From contig NZ_BMPD01000005.1 of NCBI RefSeq assembly GCF_014647415.1, positions 248,001 through 312,000 of the forward strand: 64,000 bases of DNA, in the 5' to 3' direction. Under the pieces are notes generated by a model, which had not been told where the DNA came from, did no database searches, and worked only from the letters and a program-made list of their open reading frames with translations. A program made the position numbers and the translations under genes. The stretch comes from Haloarcula sebkhae (GTDB lineage Archaea; Halobacteriota; Halobacteria; Halobacteriales; Haloarculaceae). Shown piece after piece: positions 34,068 through 43,700 of the stretch. Numbering within the stretch: the stretch's first letter is position 1; every line of letters begins with the position of its first letter.

Positions 34068-34670
34068 GTGGACTCTACCGACATTCGGGAGGAATGGGCC
34101 GAGCGATCCGGCGAATACTCCCCCGCGTATTATGCCTACTATGGAGCGGACGAGACGAGTGAGCTAGTGCAGTCGATACTTGCAGAGCATGTCGAGCAGG
34201 ACGCAGCTATTCTTGAGGTTGGCTGCAGCTCCGGGCGGCACCTCGCCGCATTGTCTGAAGCTGGCTACTCGGATCTGACTGGGGTCGACATCAACGCTGA
34301 TGCGTTGGACGTCCTCGCCGAGACGTATCCCGATCTCGCAGCTACCGGCTCGTTCCACGCGATGGCTATCGAGGAGTTCGTCACGGATGTCGCGGACGAC
34401 GCGTACGATGTCGTTTTTTCCGTCGAAACACTGCAACACCTCCACCCGGACGTCGACTGGGCGTTCGAGGAACTGGCACGGATCGTTGATGACCTGTTGA
34501 TTACCGTCGAGAACGAAGGCGGCGATCCGGGTGAAGTAAACTACGTCGACGACAACGTCCCGCTGTACTATCGGGACTGGAACGCGGTGTTCACAGACAG
34601 TGGTCTTACCGAAGTAGATTCGATGGACGGAAAGCGGGATACTGTTCGTATCTTTCAGGCTCCTGAGTAA
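34068..34670 (+). CDS. Class I SAM-dependent methyltransferase
   Basis: 200 residues, GTG start at 34068 because the frame opens there and the fold is complete. Motif I is ILEVGCSSGRHLAAL, motif II LTGVDINADALDVL, and the motif IV region is DAYDVVFSVETLQHLHP. The acceptor is unknown. The N-terminal REEWAERSGEYSPAYYAYYG is typical of a small group of haloarchaeal methyltransferases. It has only 44 bp to the divergent acyl-CoA synthetase start. Confidence 0.88.
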   Translation: MDSTDIREEWAERSGEYSPAYYAYYGADETSELVQSILAEHVEQDAAILEVGCSSGRHLAALSEAGYSDLTGVDINADALDVLAETYPDLAATGSFHAMAIEEFVTDVADDAYDVVFSVETLQHLHPDVDWAFEELARIVDDLLITVENEGGDPGEVNYVDDNVPLYYRDWNAVFTDSGLTEVDSMDGKRDTVRIFQAPE

Positions 34671-35270
34671 GGCATAGTGAGTGAAATTTTATGTGGGCTA
34701 TTGAGAGTTGGATTTAGTAAGAAGATAAGAAATATGCGAAATTGAGAGTTAAAACGCGAATATGGGAGTAAAACGCGTGTGTTAATTAGAGGACTCATGT
34801 GAAAGATGGAGATTTGTAGCTCGTTAGAAATACATATTAACAGGGTGATGACAGAGCGGGCCCCATTGGTCTCCATTCAGCATTTGTGTATCGGATGGGA
34901 ACTGAAGTGCTGAACGGCGGTCTTACACGGAACCGTCCTACTATCATCACTCTCCGTTGCAGAATTGGGCCTGGGAGCAGCGATTATGTGTTTCACGACA
35001 CGCCCACTGGGATACCAGAATAACGTATGTACGTTCGCCATTCGTAATGTTCCGTATTACTGAACGGCAGTCCGCCTGATCGGAGACAGGTCGCCAGCCG
35101 ACGGCAGGAAGTGACGCTTGTGTGCCTCTATGAAAAGCGCCGTGCGCGCCGAATTATCTGCTACCGGACAACCGAGACCCACCACAACGGTGTCCATGTC
35201 CCCCTCGACAGGCACGCAGCATACTGTTGGCGGCACAAGATTCATGTGGTGTTACAGATTGCAACTCTGT
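34671..35270. other. 600-bp gene-free region with short repeats
   Basis: The first 200 bp are unusually AT-rich. They contain ATTGAGAGTT twice (near 34699 and 34741) and TAAAACGCG twice (near 34749 and 34771). Further on are the palindrome AACGTA-TG-TACGTT (35022-35035) and GTAAT-N7-ATTAC (about 35044-35060). No protein-like frame was found. It may be the site of an old insertion and/or the control region of the dehydratase gene. Confidence 0.5.
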
Positions 35271-36134
35271 ATGAGGTACTACCAGCTACGTGACGGGAAC
35301 TCACAGCGGTTAGCGGTCGAAACAGGGGACGGTGTGTACGGTCTGACCAGTGTCAAACCGCAGCTCCGAACGTTCCGTGACCTCCTCAAGTCGGCCTCGA
35401 TTGCTGATACCACGCCGGACGAACTCAGCGCCCGCCATCTCGATGCCGCTGAAGCGGTGTCCGAACAGCGCCTTGAAGCCGACGCCACCGACCCCGTCAC
35501 CGCCGACGAAGTCTGGGCTGCTGGCGTTACGTACCAGATCAGCGAAGAAGCACGGACAGAGGAAAGCGACACGCCGGAGATGTACCTTGACGTGTACGAC
35601 GCGGAGCGGCCGGAAATCTTCTTCAAATCGACGCCCAATCGGACTGTCGGCCCCGGCGAAGCGGTCGGCATCCGAGCCGACTCTGACTGGGATGTGCCTG
35701 AGCCAGAACTTGCAATCGTTCTCTACGAAGGAGAAATCGTCGGCTACACCGTCGGCAACGACATGAGCAGTCGATCTATCGAGGGGGCGAACCCGCTGTA
35801 CCTCCCCCAAGCCAAGGTGTACGACCGCTGTTGTTCGGTCGGCCCGGCCGTCGTCACGGACATCGAAGACCCGCACTCACTGGCGCTCTCGATGTCGATC
35901 CACCGCGGCGGAGATCGTGTCTACCACGGGGAGACCAACACCAGCGAGATGAAACGTACCTGCGAGGAACTCGTCTCGTACTACACCGCGCACAACGCGG
36001 TCCCCGAACTGTCGGTGCTACTCACCGGGACCTCGCTCGTTCCCGACGACGACTTTACGCTGCAAGAAGGGGATCAAGTCACCGTCGACATCGAGTCCAT
36101 CGGAACGCTGAAAAATCCTGTCACGGTCGTTTGA
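35271..36134 (+). CDS. FAH-family dehydratase, probable 2-keto-3-deoxy-pentonate dehydratase
   Basis: 287 residues from the ATG at 35271 (MRYYQLRDGNSQRL); the frame upstream is not conserved-looking. The C-terminal two thirds is the fumarylacetoacetase-like fold: DEVWAAGVTYQISEEART, PNRTVGPGEAVGIRADSDWD, PELAIVLYEGEIVGYTVGND, and MSSRSIEGANPLYLPQAK, with acidic metal ligands. This last block matches the 2-keto-3-deoxyxylonate/arabinonate dehydratases of the oxidative pentose pathway in haloarchaea. An IclR regulator follows at 36471, as in that pathway. The other pathway genes are not in the window, so the substrate is inferred. Confidence 0.85.
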   Translation: MRYYQLRDGNSQRLAVETGDGVYGLTSVKPQLRTFRDLLKSASIADTTPDELSARHLDAAEAVSEQRLEADATDPVTADEVWAAGVTYQISEEARTEESDTPEMYLDVYDAERPEIFFKSTPNRTVGPGEAVGIRADSDWDVPEPELAIVLYEGEIVGYTVGNDMSSRSIEGANPLYLPQAKVYDRCCSVGPAVVTDIEDPHSLALSMSIHRGGDRVYHGETNTSEMKRTCEELVSYYTAHNAVPELSVLLTGTSLVPDDDFTLQEGDQVTVDIESIGTLKNPVTVV

Positions 36135-36470
36135 GCGGCTAGTGAACTGAGAGCGTGACCGCAGTCGCTCTGGGAACCGCTTCGCATGGGATTCCACAGC
36201 GTGATACCCCACTCGGCCCTCGACTGGTTCCGATTGCGTGCCCATGTGTCGGTCTGCTGAGTAAATTTGTGCCGACGGAGTTATGACCTTTGTTCGGCTA
36301 TAAGCTCTGTGGGTATCTCTACCTGCGACAATTGGCCGGAGCGTATGTGCCTCAGTGTGTGGTGATGTGTTACCGACATGTCGTGACAGAACCCGGTGTG
36401 CCGTCGATGCCACCGCTCTGTCCCAGATGTTTGAACAACTGTTTAATACGAGGGGATATCATAACGGGGT
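36135..36470. promoter_or_regulatory. Intergenic region with TATA box for the IclR gene
   Basis: No gene is supported in this 336-bp gap. TTTAATAC at 36442-36449 lies 22-29 bp upstream of the ATG at 36471. GTTTGAACAACTGTTTAA just before it has partial dyad symmetry and overlaps the TATA box, a position suited to autoregulation. Confidence 0.5.
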
Positions 36471-37235
36471 ATGGCAAAGACCGCTCAAAACCCAGTCAAA
36501 TCCGCCGAGACGACGTTCGAGGTGCTTGACGCACTGAAAGATCTCGACGGAGCCGGTGTTACCGAACTGGCCCAGCATCTCGACATCCCGAAGAGTACGG
36601 TCCACAACTATCTGAGCACGCTGGAACAGGAGGAGTACGTTGTCAACAGGGACGGTGTGTACGAGGTAGGGCTCCGGTTTCTGGAACTGGGAGCATACGC
36701 CCGCCACCGGGAGAAACTATTCGAGATTGCGAAACCGGAGGTCGATCGCCTGGCGGAAGAAACCGGCGAACTCGCGAATATTCTCGTCGAAGAACACGGT
36801 CGCGGGTCGTACCTGTACCGCGCTCGGGGAGACAAAGCTGTACAGGTCAAGGCTCACGTCGGAACACGCGTTCCGCTTCATACGACAGCGCTGGGAAAAG
36901 CGATTCTCGCACACATGTCGACCGAACGGGTCGATGCGATCGTCGACCGCCACGGACTCGGTGGGGAGGCCAGCAACTCGATCAGCAACAGAGCGGAACT
37001 GGAGCAAGCGCTAGCGGACGTTCGGGAGCGTGGCGTCGCCTTTGACGACGAAGAACGTCTCGAAGGACTCCGCTGTGTCGCTGCCCCGGTGCTCAACCAC
37101 GATGACGAAATCATCGGTGCGATCAGCGTTTCGGGACCGACAAATCGGTTCCGTGGCGACCGGTTCCGCGAGGAACTCCCGCAGAAAGTACTGGAAGTCG
37201 CCAACGTTATCGAGCTGAACGTTACCTATTCGTGA
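36471..37235 (+). CDS. IclR-family transcriptional regulator
   Basis: 254 residues. An N-terminal winged helix (SAETTFEVLDALKDLDGAGV, then TELAQHLDIPKSTVHNYLST) is followed by the IclR effector domain (FEIAKPEVDRLAEETGELAN, HVGTRVPLHTTALGKAILAH, RCVAAPVLNHDDEIIGAISV). It is close in type to XacR, the activator of the xylose/arabinose pathway in Haloferax. Adjacency to the FAH-family dehydratase supports a sugar-acid ligand. Confidence 0.92.
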   Translation: MAKTAQNPVKSAETTFEVLDALKDLDGAGVTELAQHLDIPKSTVHNYLSTLEQEEYVVNRDGVYEVGLRFLELGAYARHREKLFEIAKPEVDRLAEETGELANILVEEHGRGSYLYRARGDKAVQVKAHVGTRVPLHTTALGKAILAHMSTERVDAIVDRHGLGGEASNSISNRAELEQALADVRERGVAFDDEERLEGLRCVAAPVLNHDDEIIGAISVSGPTNRFRGDRFREELPQKVLEVANVIELNVTYS

Positions 37236-37353
37236 CGGCAGTGTTCAGAAATGGTGAACGATAGTGCAGTCTTGCGGAAGCGATAATTAAACAGCGTATT
37301 TCGACAACAGCACCGCCCTCGGGCAGTGATTGCAGGACAGACCAGCCAGAGGG

Positions 37354-37494
37354 TTACTCGAGGTATGTGTTGAAAGCGTTTCGAGCAGTGTTTCTGTCCA
37401 GTGACGCGAACGAGTAGACACGAGTTCCTGTTTTCATCTCATAGATGCCGGTGCTTGGTTTTGTTTGACAAATGTCCCTATACGTCCCATTCAT
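37354..37494 (-). CDS. Possible small protein (46 aa)
   Basis: The frame from the ATG at 37494 reads MNGTYRDICQTKPSTGIYEM and ends FASLDRNTARNAFNTYLE. Composition is protein-like and it stands in an otherwise empty stretch. No family is recognised and no clear promoter was seen, so it may be a remnant. Confidence 0.4.
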   Translation of the reverse strand: MNGTYRDICQTKPSTGIYEMKTGTRVYSFASLDRNTARNAFNTYLE

Positions 37495-37905
37495 GATGGA
37501 TGAACGGCGTTCCACCGCTCTCTTACACCATGTGATACCAGATACTACCACGGTCCTGACGCAGCCGCCATCTCGATAATGGATGTACTACTGTTACTCT
37601 AAACGAAGTACATCGACTATTGGTTTCCTACCACTGGATACGCTCGAAGTAGTAGCTAAACCCACCGGCTTTCGAAGTAGTATGTCTAAATACAGTATTT
37701 CTATACAAGCCTCCGAAATATAGCACTAACTCAGTGCTTAGCAAATAGACAAGAGGAAATATACTCATAGGATGGGGTAGAGAGAAGTATATCCGGCTGG
37801 TACTGAGCTAGAGTCCGAGCTATCTGTCTATAGATCTTGCTTAGCAGGAACACAACGATAGCTACCGCTTCGACAGTGGCCCCGCGGCAAACCGGGGTTG
37901 GACGC
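37495..37905. other. AT-rich gap with direct and inverted repeats
   Basis: TCGAAGTAGTA occurs at 37644-37654 and 37672-37682 (28-bp period). The palindrome AAATAC-A-GTATTT follows at 37688-37700, then about 150 bp of AT-rich sequence. No gene is supported. It separates the sugar-acid genes from the formate dehydrogenase region. Confidence 0.5.
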
Positions 37906-38082
37906 TTACGCGAGGAACTGGACGCCCAGAGCCAGCAGGAACAGTACCACGACCCCGATCGATGACAGTTCAAGCCACCGGGACCGCACGTCGGCGGACC
38001 TGATACTTGCGACAAACAGCGTTCCGACGACGCCGACGACTACGACCAGTGCCAGATACACCGCGTTGAGCGCTGATGCCAT
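37906..38082 (-). CDS. Small two-helix membrane protein (58 aa)
   Basis: From the ATG at 38082: a first helix ALNAVYLALVVVVGVVGTLF, a charged loop (SIRSADVRSRWLELSS) and a second helix IGVVVLFLLALGVQFLA at the C terminus. Two well-formed helices with positive residues in the loop and GC-rich codon use support a real gene. It lies divergently beside the gene at 38144 at the edge of the formate dehydrogenase region; a structural role there is possible. Confidence 0.7.
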   Translation of the reverse strand: MASALNAVYLALVVVVGVVGTLFVASIRSADVRSRWLELSSIGVVVLFLLALGVQFLA

Positions 38083-38143
38083 ATGGTACTATTCCACAGC
38101 GCCACAGTAAACACTAGTGGTTGAGCGCCCCTCCACAACGATA

Positions 38144-38569
38144 ATGAGAGCCAATCACATAGACAGGGGCATGCGTCTCGAACTGCGAATCTGTAAACAC
38201 TGCTTTGAGGGTGAACACGGGAACGAGCAAAAGACGGCTGTGACACAGGACATGGTCGCCTGTGCCGAACAGGTTCGCGAGTACAAGGACCTCATTGGCC
38301 TCGATGCACTCTATATTACGAAGGTGACAGAAGGCGACCCCGGCGGTGCGGAAGCACTGGATGTCATCGTCGCCAGCATCGAGGGCGATCAGGTCGCTCT
38401 CTCCGACACGCAACTGGTCATGGAGGACGGCGACGGTAACATGCTCGTCTACCCAGAGCCAAAAGACATCCTCCAGGTCCTGACTCGGAACCTGAACCAG
38501 ATTCGAGAGCAGACCCGGCAGGACGTCGACGTCGAGCTATCACCTGAAGGACAAGCACTGATCGCGTAG
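38144..38569 (+). CDS. Hypothetical protein with N-terminal CxxC
   Basis: 141 residues from 38144 (MRANHIDRGMRLELRICKHC); a start at 38171 is also possible. The N-terminal LRICKHCF could bind a metal. The rest is soluble and acidic: DMVACAEQVREYKDLIGLDA, VIVASIEGDQVALSDTQLVM and YPEPKDILQVLTRNLNQIRE. No family is recognised. It is convergent with the formate dehydrogenase cytochrome subunit gene and divergent from the 58-aa membrane protein. Confidence 0.65.
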   Translation: MRANHIDRGMRLELRICKHCFEGEHGNEQKTAVTQDMVACAEQVREYKDLIGLDALYITKVTEGDPGGAEALDVIVASIEGDQVALSDTQLVMEDGDGNMLVYPEPKDILQVLTRNLNQIREQTRQDVDVELSPEGQALIA

Positions 38570-38599
38570 TCACACAGCAAAAAACGGCGCGCGGGCGAT

Positions 38600-39646
38600 T
38601 TAGTGCTCGGACTCAGCGTCGTCTGCTTCGGGTTGGCCGCCGTCGGTCTGGGGTTCGCCACCGTCGGCCGCGGCCGGCCGCTCGTCCCGTTCTAGCTGCT
38701 GTTCCCAGCGGATGCGCAGGACGTTTCCGTACATCGACAGCACGAGCCCGACACCGAGGACGACCATTCCGAGGTTGATACCGATGGTCAACAGGATGCT
38801 CGCCGGCCCGCCGCCGATTGCGAGTTCGCGGGGCACCGGGTACCCCTCGTCGAAGATGCTCCCGATGAGCACGGAGACGATGCCGATGACGGTCATCGCG
38901 CCGAAGATCGTCGAGACAGTTCGCCAGGACGGGGACAGCGAGAGGCGTTCGATCCCCGTGGTGTCCGGCTCCTCGTCGTCGTCACCGTGGTGTTCGGGCA
39001 CCATACTCCGTGGGATGAACGCCTTCGTTTCGACGGGGTAGAAGGCGGGATGCATCCCGTGCTCGAAGATGTGGAACATGACTCCCATCAGCATGATGAC
39101 GCCCAGCAGGCCGTGGAACGTGACGAAGGCCATTGCGGCCGCCTTGGTCTGGAACATCGCGGCGAGCCCGGTCTTGCTCCAGATGAGCAGCCCCGAAATC
39201 GCAAGCAGCGTCAGCTCGATGGAGAAGATGAACACGACGCCCTTGCCGATGTAGGACAGCAGCGGGACCTCGTCGGCCTTGTAGCCGCCGAACTGCCGCG
39301 CGCTCGGGTGGCGTTCGTCGGCCCGGCCGAGCACGAACTGAATGTCCTGGATGAACGCGTCGACGTCGTCTTTCGCCGGGAGGACCTTCGAGAAGTTGCT
39401 CCTCCCGGTCGAGGAGATAACCTGGAGCGTAATCCAGAAGATGACGAGCGCGACCAGCCCGATGCCGGTGATTCGGTGGATCGCCGTGACGCCCGAGGCC
39501 CCGCCCATCAGCGTCAGCATCCACCACAGTTCGTCGTTGAACATGATGGCGTAGCCGGTGAAAAACAGGAGGAACACGTCCAGCCCCAGCAGCGAGTGGA
39601 ACAGGGTTGTCACGCGCGTGAACTTCCCGTGGTCGAGATTACTCAT
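38600..39646 (-). CDS. Formate dehydrogenase cytochrome b (gamma-type) subunit
   Basis: 348 residues, multi-spanning. Helix-borne histidines match di-haem cytochrome b of respiratory dehydrogenases: TLFHSLLGLDVFLLFFTGY, AIHRITGIGLVALVIFW, FVTFHGLLGVIMLMGVMFHI with FEHGMHP. Two further helices and an acidic Gln-rich tail follow. It would take electrons from the Fe-S subunit to membrane quinone. It is the last gene of the leftward operon 44125-38600, overlapping the preceding gene (39643). Confidence 0.85.
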   Translation of the reverse strand: MSNLDHGKFTRVTTLFHSLLGLDVFLLFFTGYAIMFNDELWWMLTLMGGASGVTAIHRITGIGLVALVIFWITLQVISSTGRSNFSKVLPAKDDVDAFIQDIQFVLGRADERHPSARQFGGYKADEVPLLSYIGKGVVFIFSIELTLLAISGLLIWSKTGLAAMFQTKAAAMAFVTFHGLLGVIMLMGVMFHIFEHGMHPAFYPVETKAFIPRSMVPEHHGDDDEEPDTTGIERLSLSPSWRTVSTIFGAMTVIGIVSVLIGSIFDEGYPVPRELAIGGGPASILLTIGINLGMVVLGVGLVLSMYGNVLRIRWEQQLERDERPAAADGGEPQTDGGQPEADDAESEH

Positions 39647-40053
39647 GCGCTGTCACCCCCCTGTTCGTCGCCGCGAGCAGGCGAGCCACCGTCGGCTGCG
39701 ACGGCCTCGTTGACGTCCTCGCCCGGTTCGCGCATCTGGTCGGCCAGCCGCTGGAACGCCGCCCAGTGGATGAACACCATCACGAGGATGAACGCACCCA
39801 GAATGACGTCGGCCGCGTGGATGAGTGCGATGAGGAAATCGAGCGCGGGGATGGTGTTGCCGAACACCCAGTCCGAGCCGATGCCGCCACCCTCGACGCT
39901 CGGGTTGACACGATACAGCGACTCGTAGCCGATTCTGAATCCCTGCGCCCAGAACAGCGCCAGCGCCGCGACAGCGAGGCCGACGACCGCACTGATGAGC
40001 ACCGAGACGCGGCTGTAGCCGCTCACCTCCGGAAGGTCTTCTGTGTTCGTCAT
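39643..40053 (-). CDS. Additional membrane protein of the formate dehydrogenase operon
   Basis: 136 residues, two or three hydrophobic segments (SVLISAVVGLAVAALALFW; FLIALIHAADVILGAFILVM) and an acidic tail. The last helix carries IHAAD and VFIHWAAF, with histidines that could reach haem. Stops and starts overlap with genes on both sides, so it is part of the complex or its assembly. Bacterial Fdn complexes lack an obvious counterpart. Confidence 0.72.
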   Translation of the reverse strand: MTNTEDLPEVSGYSRVSVLISAVVGLAVAALALFWAQGFRIGYESLYRVNPSVEGGGIGSDWVFGNTIPALDFLIALIHAADVILGAFILVMVFIHWAAFQRLADQMREPGEDVNEAVAADGGSPARGDEQGGDSA

Positions 40054-40712
40054 TGGAACTCACTGGCGTCCTCGCCAAAGATGATGTCCATGGCCACGTC
40101 GTTGAAGAACGTGCCGCTGTCCCTGTTGTCCAGTTCGTCGGAGATCTGGGAGGGCGTCCCGACCAGAATAGCGTCGGTGGCACACTCCTCGGCGCAGGCC
40201 GGCCCCTTGCCGACGTCCTGCCGTTCCTCGCACATGGTACACTTGTCCATGTTGCCACCGCTGCCGACCAGGTTGGCGACCCCATCGTCCTCGTTCGGGA
40301 ACTGCGGCGCACCGAACGGACACGCCGAGAGGCAGTACTGACAGCCGATACAGAGGTCGTCCCGAACCCGCACGAAGCCGTTCTCCTTCGAGATGAGCGA
40401 GTCGGTCGGGCACACCGAGACACACGGCGCGTTCGAGCAGTGATAACACTGCATCGGCACCGCCGTTTCGCCGGGTGATTCGCCCTGGCCCATCGCCTGG
40501 CCGCTGCTGGCATTGAGCCCTGATGCGGCCTCCTGCCCTTCGAGCATCGTCGCGATACTGATTCGCTGTTCGTCCCGTGGGACGTCCCACGTACGCTTAC
40601 AGGAGACGACACAGCCGCCACAGTCGATGCACGCTTCGACGTCCGGGAAGATACGTGCATCCTCACCGGTACTCATCACGCCGTCGTGCATCACTTCGTT
40701 GCCTGTTGACAT
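40050..40712 (-). CDS. Formate dehydrogenase iron-sulfur subunit
   Basis: 220 residues. Four Cys groups for [4Fe-4S] clusters are seen: CIDCGGCVVSC, CYHCSNAPCVSVCP, CIGCQYCLSACP, and CTMCEERQDV with CAEEC. This is the FdnH/NrfC/HybA pattern. An insertion of about 25 Gly/Ser/Ala-rich residues lies between groups one and two. It would carry electrons from the molybdopterin subunit to cytochrome b. The start is at 40712, or possibly the inner Met13. Confidence 0.9.
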   Translation of the reverse strand: MSTGNEVMHDGVMSTGEDARIFPDVEACIDCGGCVVSCKRTWDVPRDEQRISIATMLEGQEAASGLNASSGQAMGQGESPGETAVPMQCYHCSNAPCVSVCPTDSLISKENGFVRVRDDLCIGCQYCLSACPFGAPQFPNEDDGVANLVGSGGNMDKCTMCEERQDVGKGPACAEECATDAILVGTPSQISDELDNRDSGTFFNDVAMDIIFGEDASEFQ

Positions 40713-40723
40713 ACTAGCTCACC

Positions 40724-43700
40724 TCATTGCACCGTCGAGTTGTCACGGACGTCGAAGTCCTTCTGTGTCCCGACGTCGTTCACGTCCTGCGGGAAGTCGA
40801 AGTCGAGGTCCACGTCGATGTTGTACCGATCAAGTACCTCCGGCGTCGCCGGATTGACCGCGACCATCGATACTTTGGTCTCCTGCATCTGGGTCTCCAC
40901 GTCGTAGCCGCGAGACGTGATGGCGTTCGCTGAGTCCCCGATTGCGTAGGGGACGTGGCCATCGGGATACTTGTCCTCTAGACTCTCGCCCTTGAACACG
41001 CCGCCCCAGTGGTACGGCAGGAAGACCTCCTGATCGTTGGGCCGGTCCGTCACGCGGGCTTTCACCAGCACAGATCCACGGTCCGTCGAGGAGATGACGA
41101 CGAGGTCGCCGCCGTCGACACCGAGTTCCTCAGCCTTGTTCGGCGTTATCTCCGCGTACATGTGCGGCTGGAGGTCAGCGGTGTGGATGTTGTTCCGCGT
41201 CTCCGCACCGCCGCCCTGGTGTTCGACCTGCCGCCCGCTGGTCATTATCGTGTCTAGGTCCGGGCCGTCGTCCTGATTGTGGATGATGTCCGTGGCCCGT
41301 TCCTGCTCGACGAGGTTGTTCTGGTCGAGCCGGTAGAAGTTCCGCTGCTGACCGTTGGCCGGCCACTCGTTCAGCAGTTCCGTGTCCGGCCCCTCGATTG
41401 GCTCGCGGTGAACCGGCACCTTGTCGAGGAAGCTCCAGACCACGGCGCGTGCCCGGCCACGCCCCGTGGGCGCATCGGGCTGGTTAAAGTCGTACTCCTC
41501 GTAGAACTCGGGGTCGACGCCTTCCCCGATCATCGTTTCGAGGTACTCGTCGAACACCGGGCTTCCGGTGTCAGGGTCGTTGAGCGCCTGTGCGGCGGTG
41601 TACACCGACTCCTGATTGTCGAGTGCGTACTGTTGCGGGATGGTGAGTTCGTCCGGCTGGACCTCCTGATTCGGGTCGACGAGGCTCTGTGGCGGCGTCA
41701 CCTTCCAACCCGGATACTCAGGGATGCCGTGGATCATACCGTCCGCAGCCGTGTCGTCGTCGTCGGCCCATTCGGGGTTGTACGGCGCACGAGTCAGGTC
41801 GAGCGCTTCTTCCTGGCTCTCGTAGCGGTCGCCGACAGCATCGAGGGTCTCCTGCATCGGGTAGTCGTCGTCTGTCGGCATCGCCTCCCAGTCTTCGGGT
41901 GTGGGTGCCGAGACGCCCCAGCGGGTCCGGAAGTCCTGTCCACCGTTGTTGGGGTCTAAGTCGTCGTTCCAGATGATCGGAGTCCCCGGATGGTCTTCGC
42001 CCCAGCACGGCCAGGGGAGCATCCAGTATTCGCCCGCCACAGGCGTTCCTTCGGCCCCTTTGAGGTCCTCGTTGGAGAACGCGTAGTCGTACTCCAGATG
42101 TTTCTGGAGCCGTTCGGGCGTCTGCCGGTAGCCGATGGTGTTCGTCCCGAGGTTGAACTCGCGGACGACACCTTCGTACGAGGACTTGCCGTTGTACAGC
42201 TCCGAGCCCGCGCCCCAGTCGAAGTGCTCGCCAAAGCCCAGATAACCGGCCAGCTCCTGCATGATCTGGAGGTCCGGCTTGGAGTTGTGCGCCGGCGAGC
42301 GGACCGGTTCGGACCACTGGACCGACCGGTTCGTGTTGGTCAGCGAGCGGTAGTGCTCGTACTGGCTGGACGCCGGCAACAGCAGCACCGGCGGGCCGTC
42401 CTCGTAATCCGGCAGCACGCTCGCGACCGAGGGGAACACGTCGATGACGACCAGCAGATCGAGGTTCTCCATCCCCTCTTTCATCTGCTCCATCTCGCTG
42501 ATGGAGTTCGCCGAGTGCCCCCAGAAGACCGCGATTTTCGTTTGGTCGGGCTGGTAGATCGGCGTTTCCTGATACCGGTCTTGCTGATCGAGCGCCGATT
42601 CGAACCAGCGGGCCACGGTCAGCCCGTTCTGGAACATCATCGAGTTCTCCGCCGGGTTGTTGGGCCCGTGGTCGGTGTTCGGCGGCAGCGAATCCGTGTC
42701 CTCGCTGCCCTCGTAATTCGGACTCTGACGGACGTACTTCTCCGGCGACATCAGCTCGAACCGGTTGTACATGTCCGCAAACGACGTGTCGCCGCTGGTC
42801 TCTGGGGTCCGGTCCCAGATTTCAGCCCACCATGACCAGCCACCCGGTGACAGACCGTAATACCCCGGCAGGATGTGGCTGGCGACCGCGAGATCGGTCG
42901 CCCCCTGGACGTTCGCGTGGCCGCGCATGACCTGCAGGCCACCGCCGCTCCGGGCTGCGCTCCCGGAGGCGAGGCTCGCAACGGCGTACGAGCGAATGTT
43001 CTGGGTCCCGTTGTTGTGCTGGGTCCCGCCCATTGCCCACTCGATCTGGATGTGGGGCCGGGCCTCGTCGATCATGTCGGCGATCCGCTCGATGTCCTCA
43101 GCGGACACCCAGGTGATTTCCTCGACGGTCTCCTTGTCGTACTGGTCGAGTTCCGCGTCGACGTCTTCCCAGCCCTGCACGCGGTCGGTGAGCATGTTCT
43201 GCCCAGTTTCGTCCGCGTCGGGGTCCATCGCGAGCCCGTGCTTGTCGCGGAGCTCTTTGATGATCCCCATCATCAGGGCCACATCGGTGCCAGGGCGGAA
43301 CCGCATGAACTCGTCGGCGTGGGCCGATGTCTTCGTGAACCGGGGGTCCAGATTGAGGATGGTCCCGCCGCGTTTCTGCCCCTCGAGGATGTGCTGCATC
43401 GCGATGGGGTGTGCCTCGGCCGGGTTCTGGCCGATGATGATGTTCAGGTCGAAGTTCCGGTAATCCTGAACAGTGTTGGTCATCGCGCCGTAGCCCCAGG
43501 TGTTTGCCAGCCCCGTGACCGTCGTGGAATGACAGATACGCGCCTGGTGGTCGATGTTGTTCGTGCCCATGAACGCCGCCAGCTTCCGGATGGCATAGGC
43601 CTCCTCGTTGGAGTGGTGGGCGCTGCCGAGCAACATCACGCTCTCGCGGCTGTGCTCCGCGTCGACGTCGACGGCCTCCGCTGGGGCGGTGTCGTCGTCA

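Noticed and set aside
34655..34876. 73-residue leftward frame in the AT-rich region
   Set aside because: It overlaps the methyltransferase end, has AT-driven composition and no motif or promoter.
37731..38015. 94-residue leftward frame
   Set aside because: It is Ser/Cys/Arg-rich in the part overlapping the well-formed 58-aa membrane protein gene, which is in another frame.
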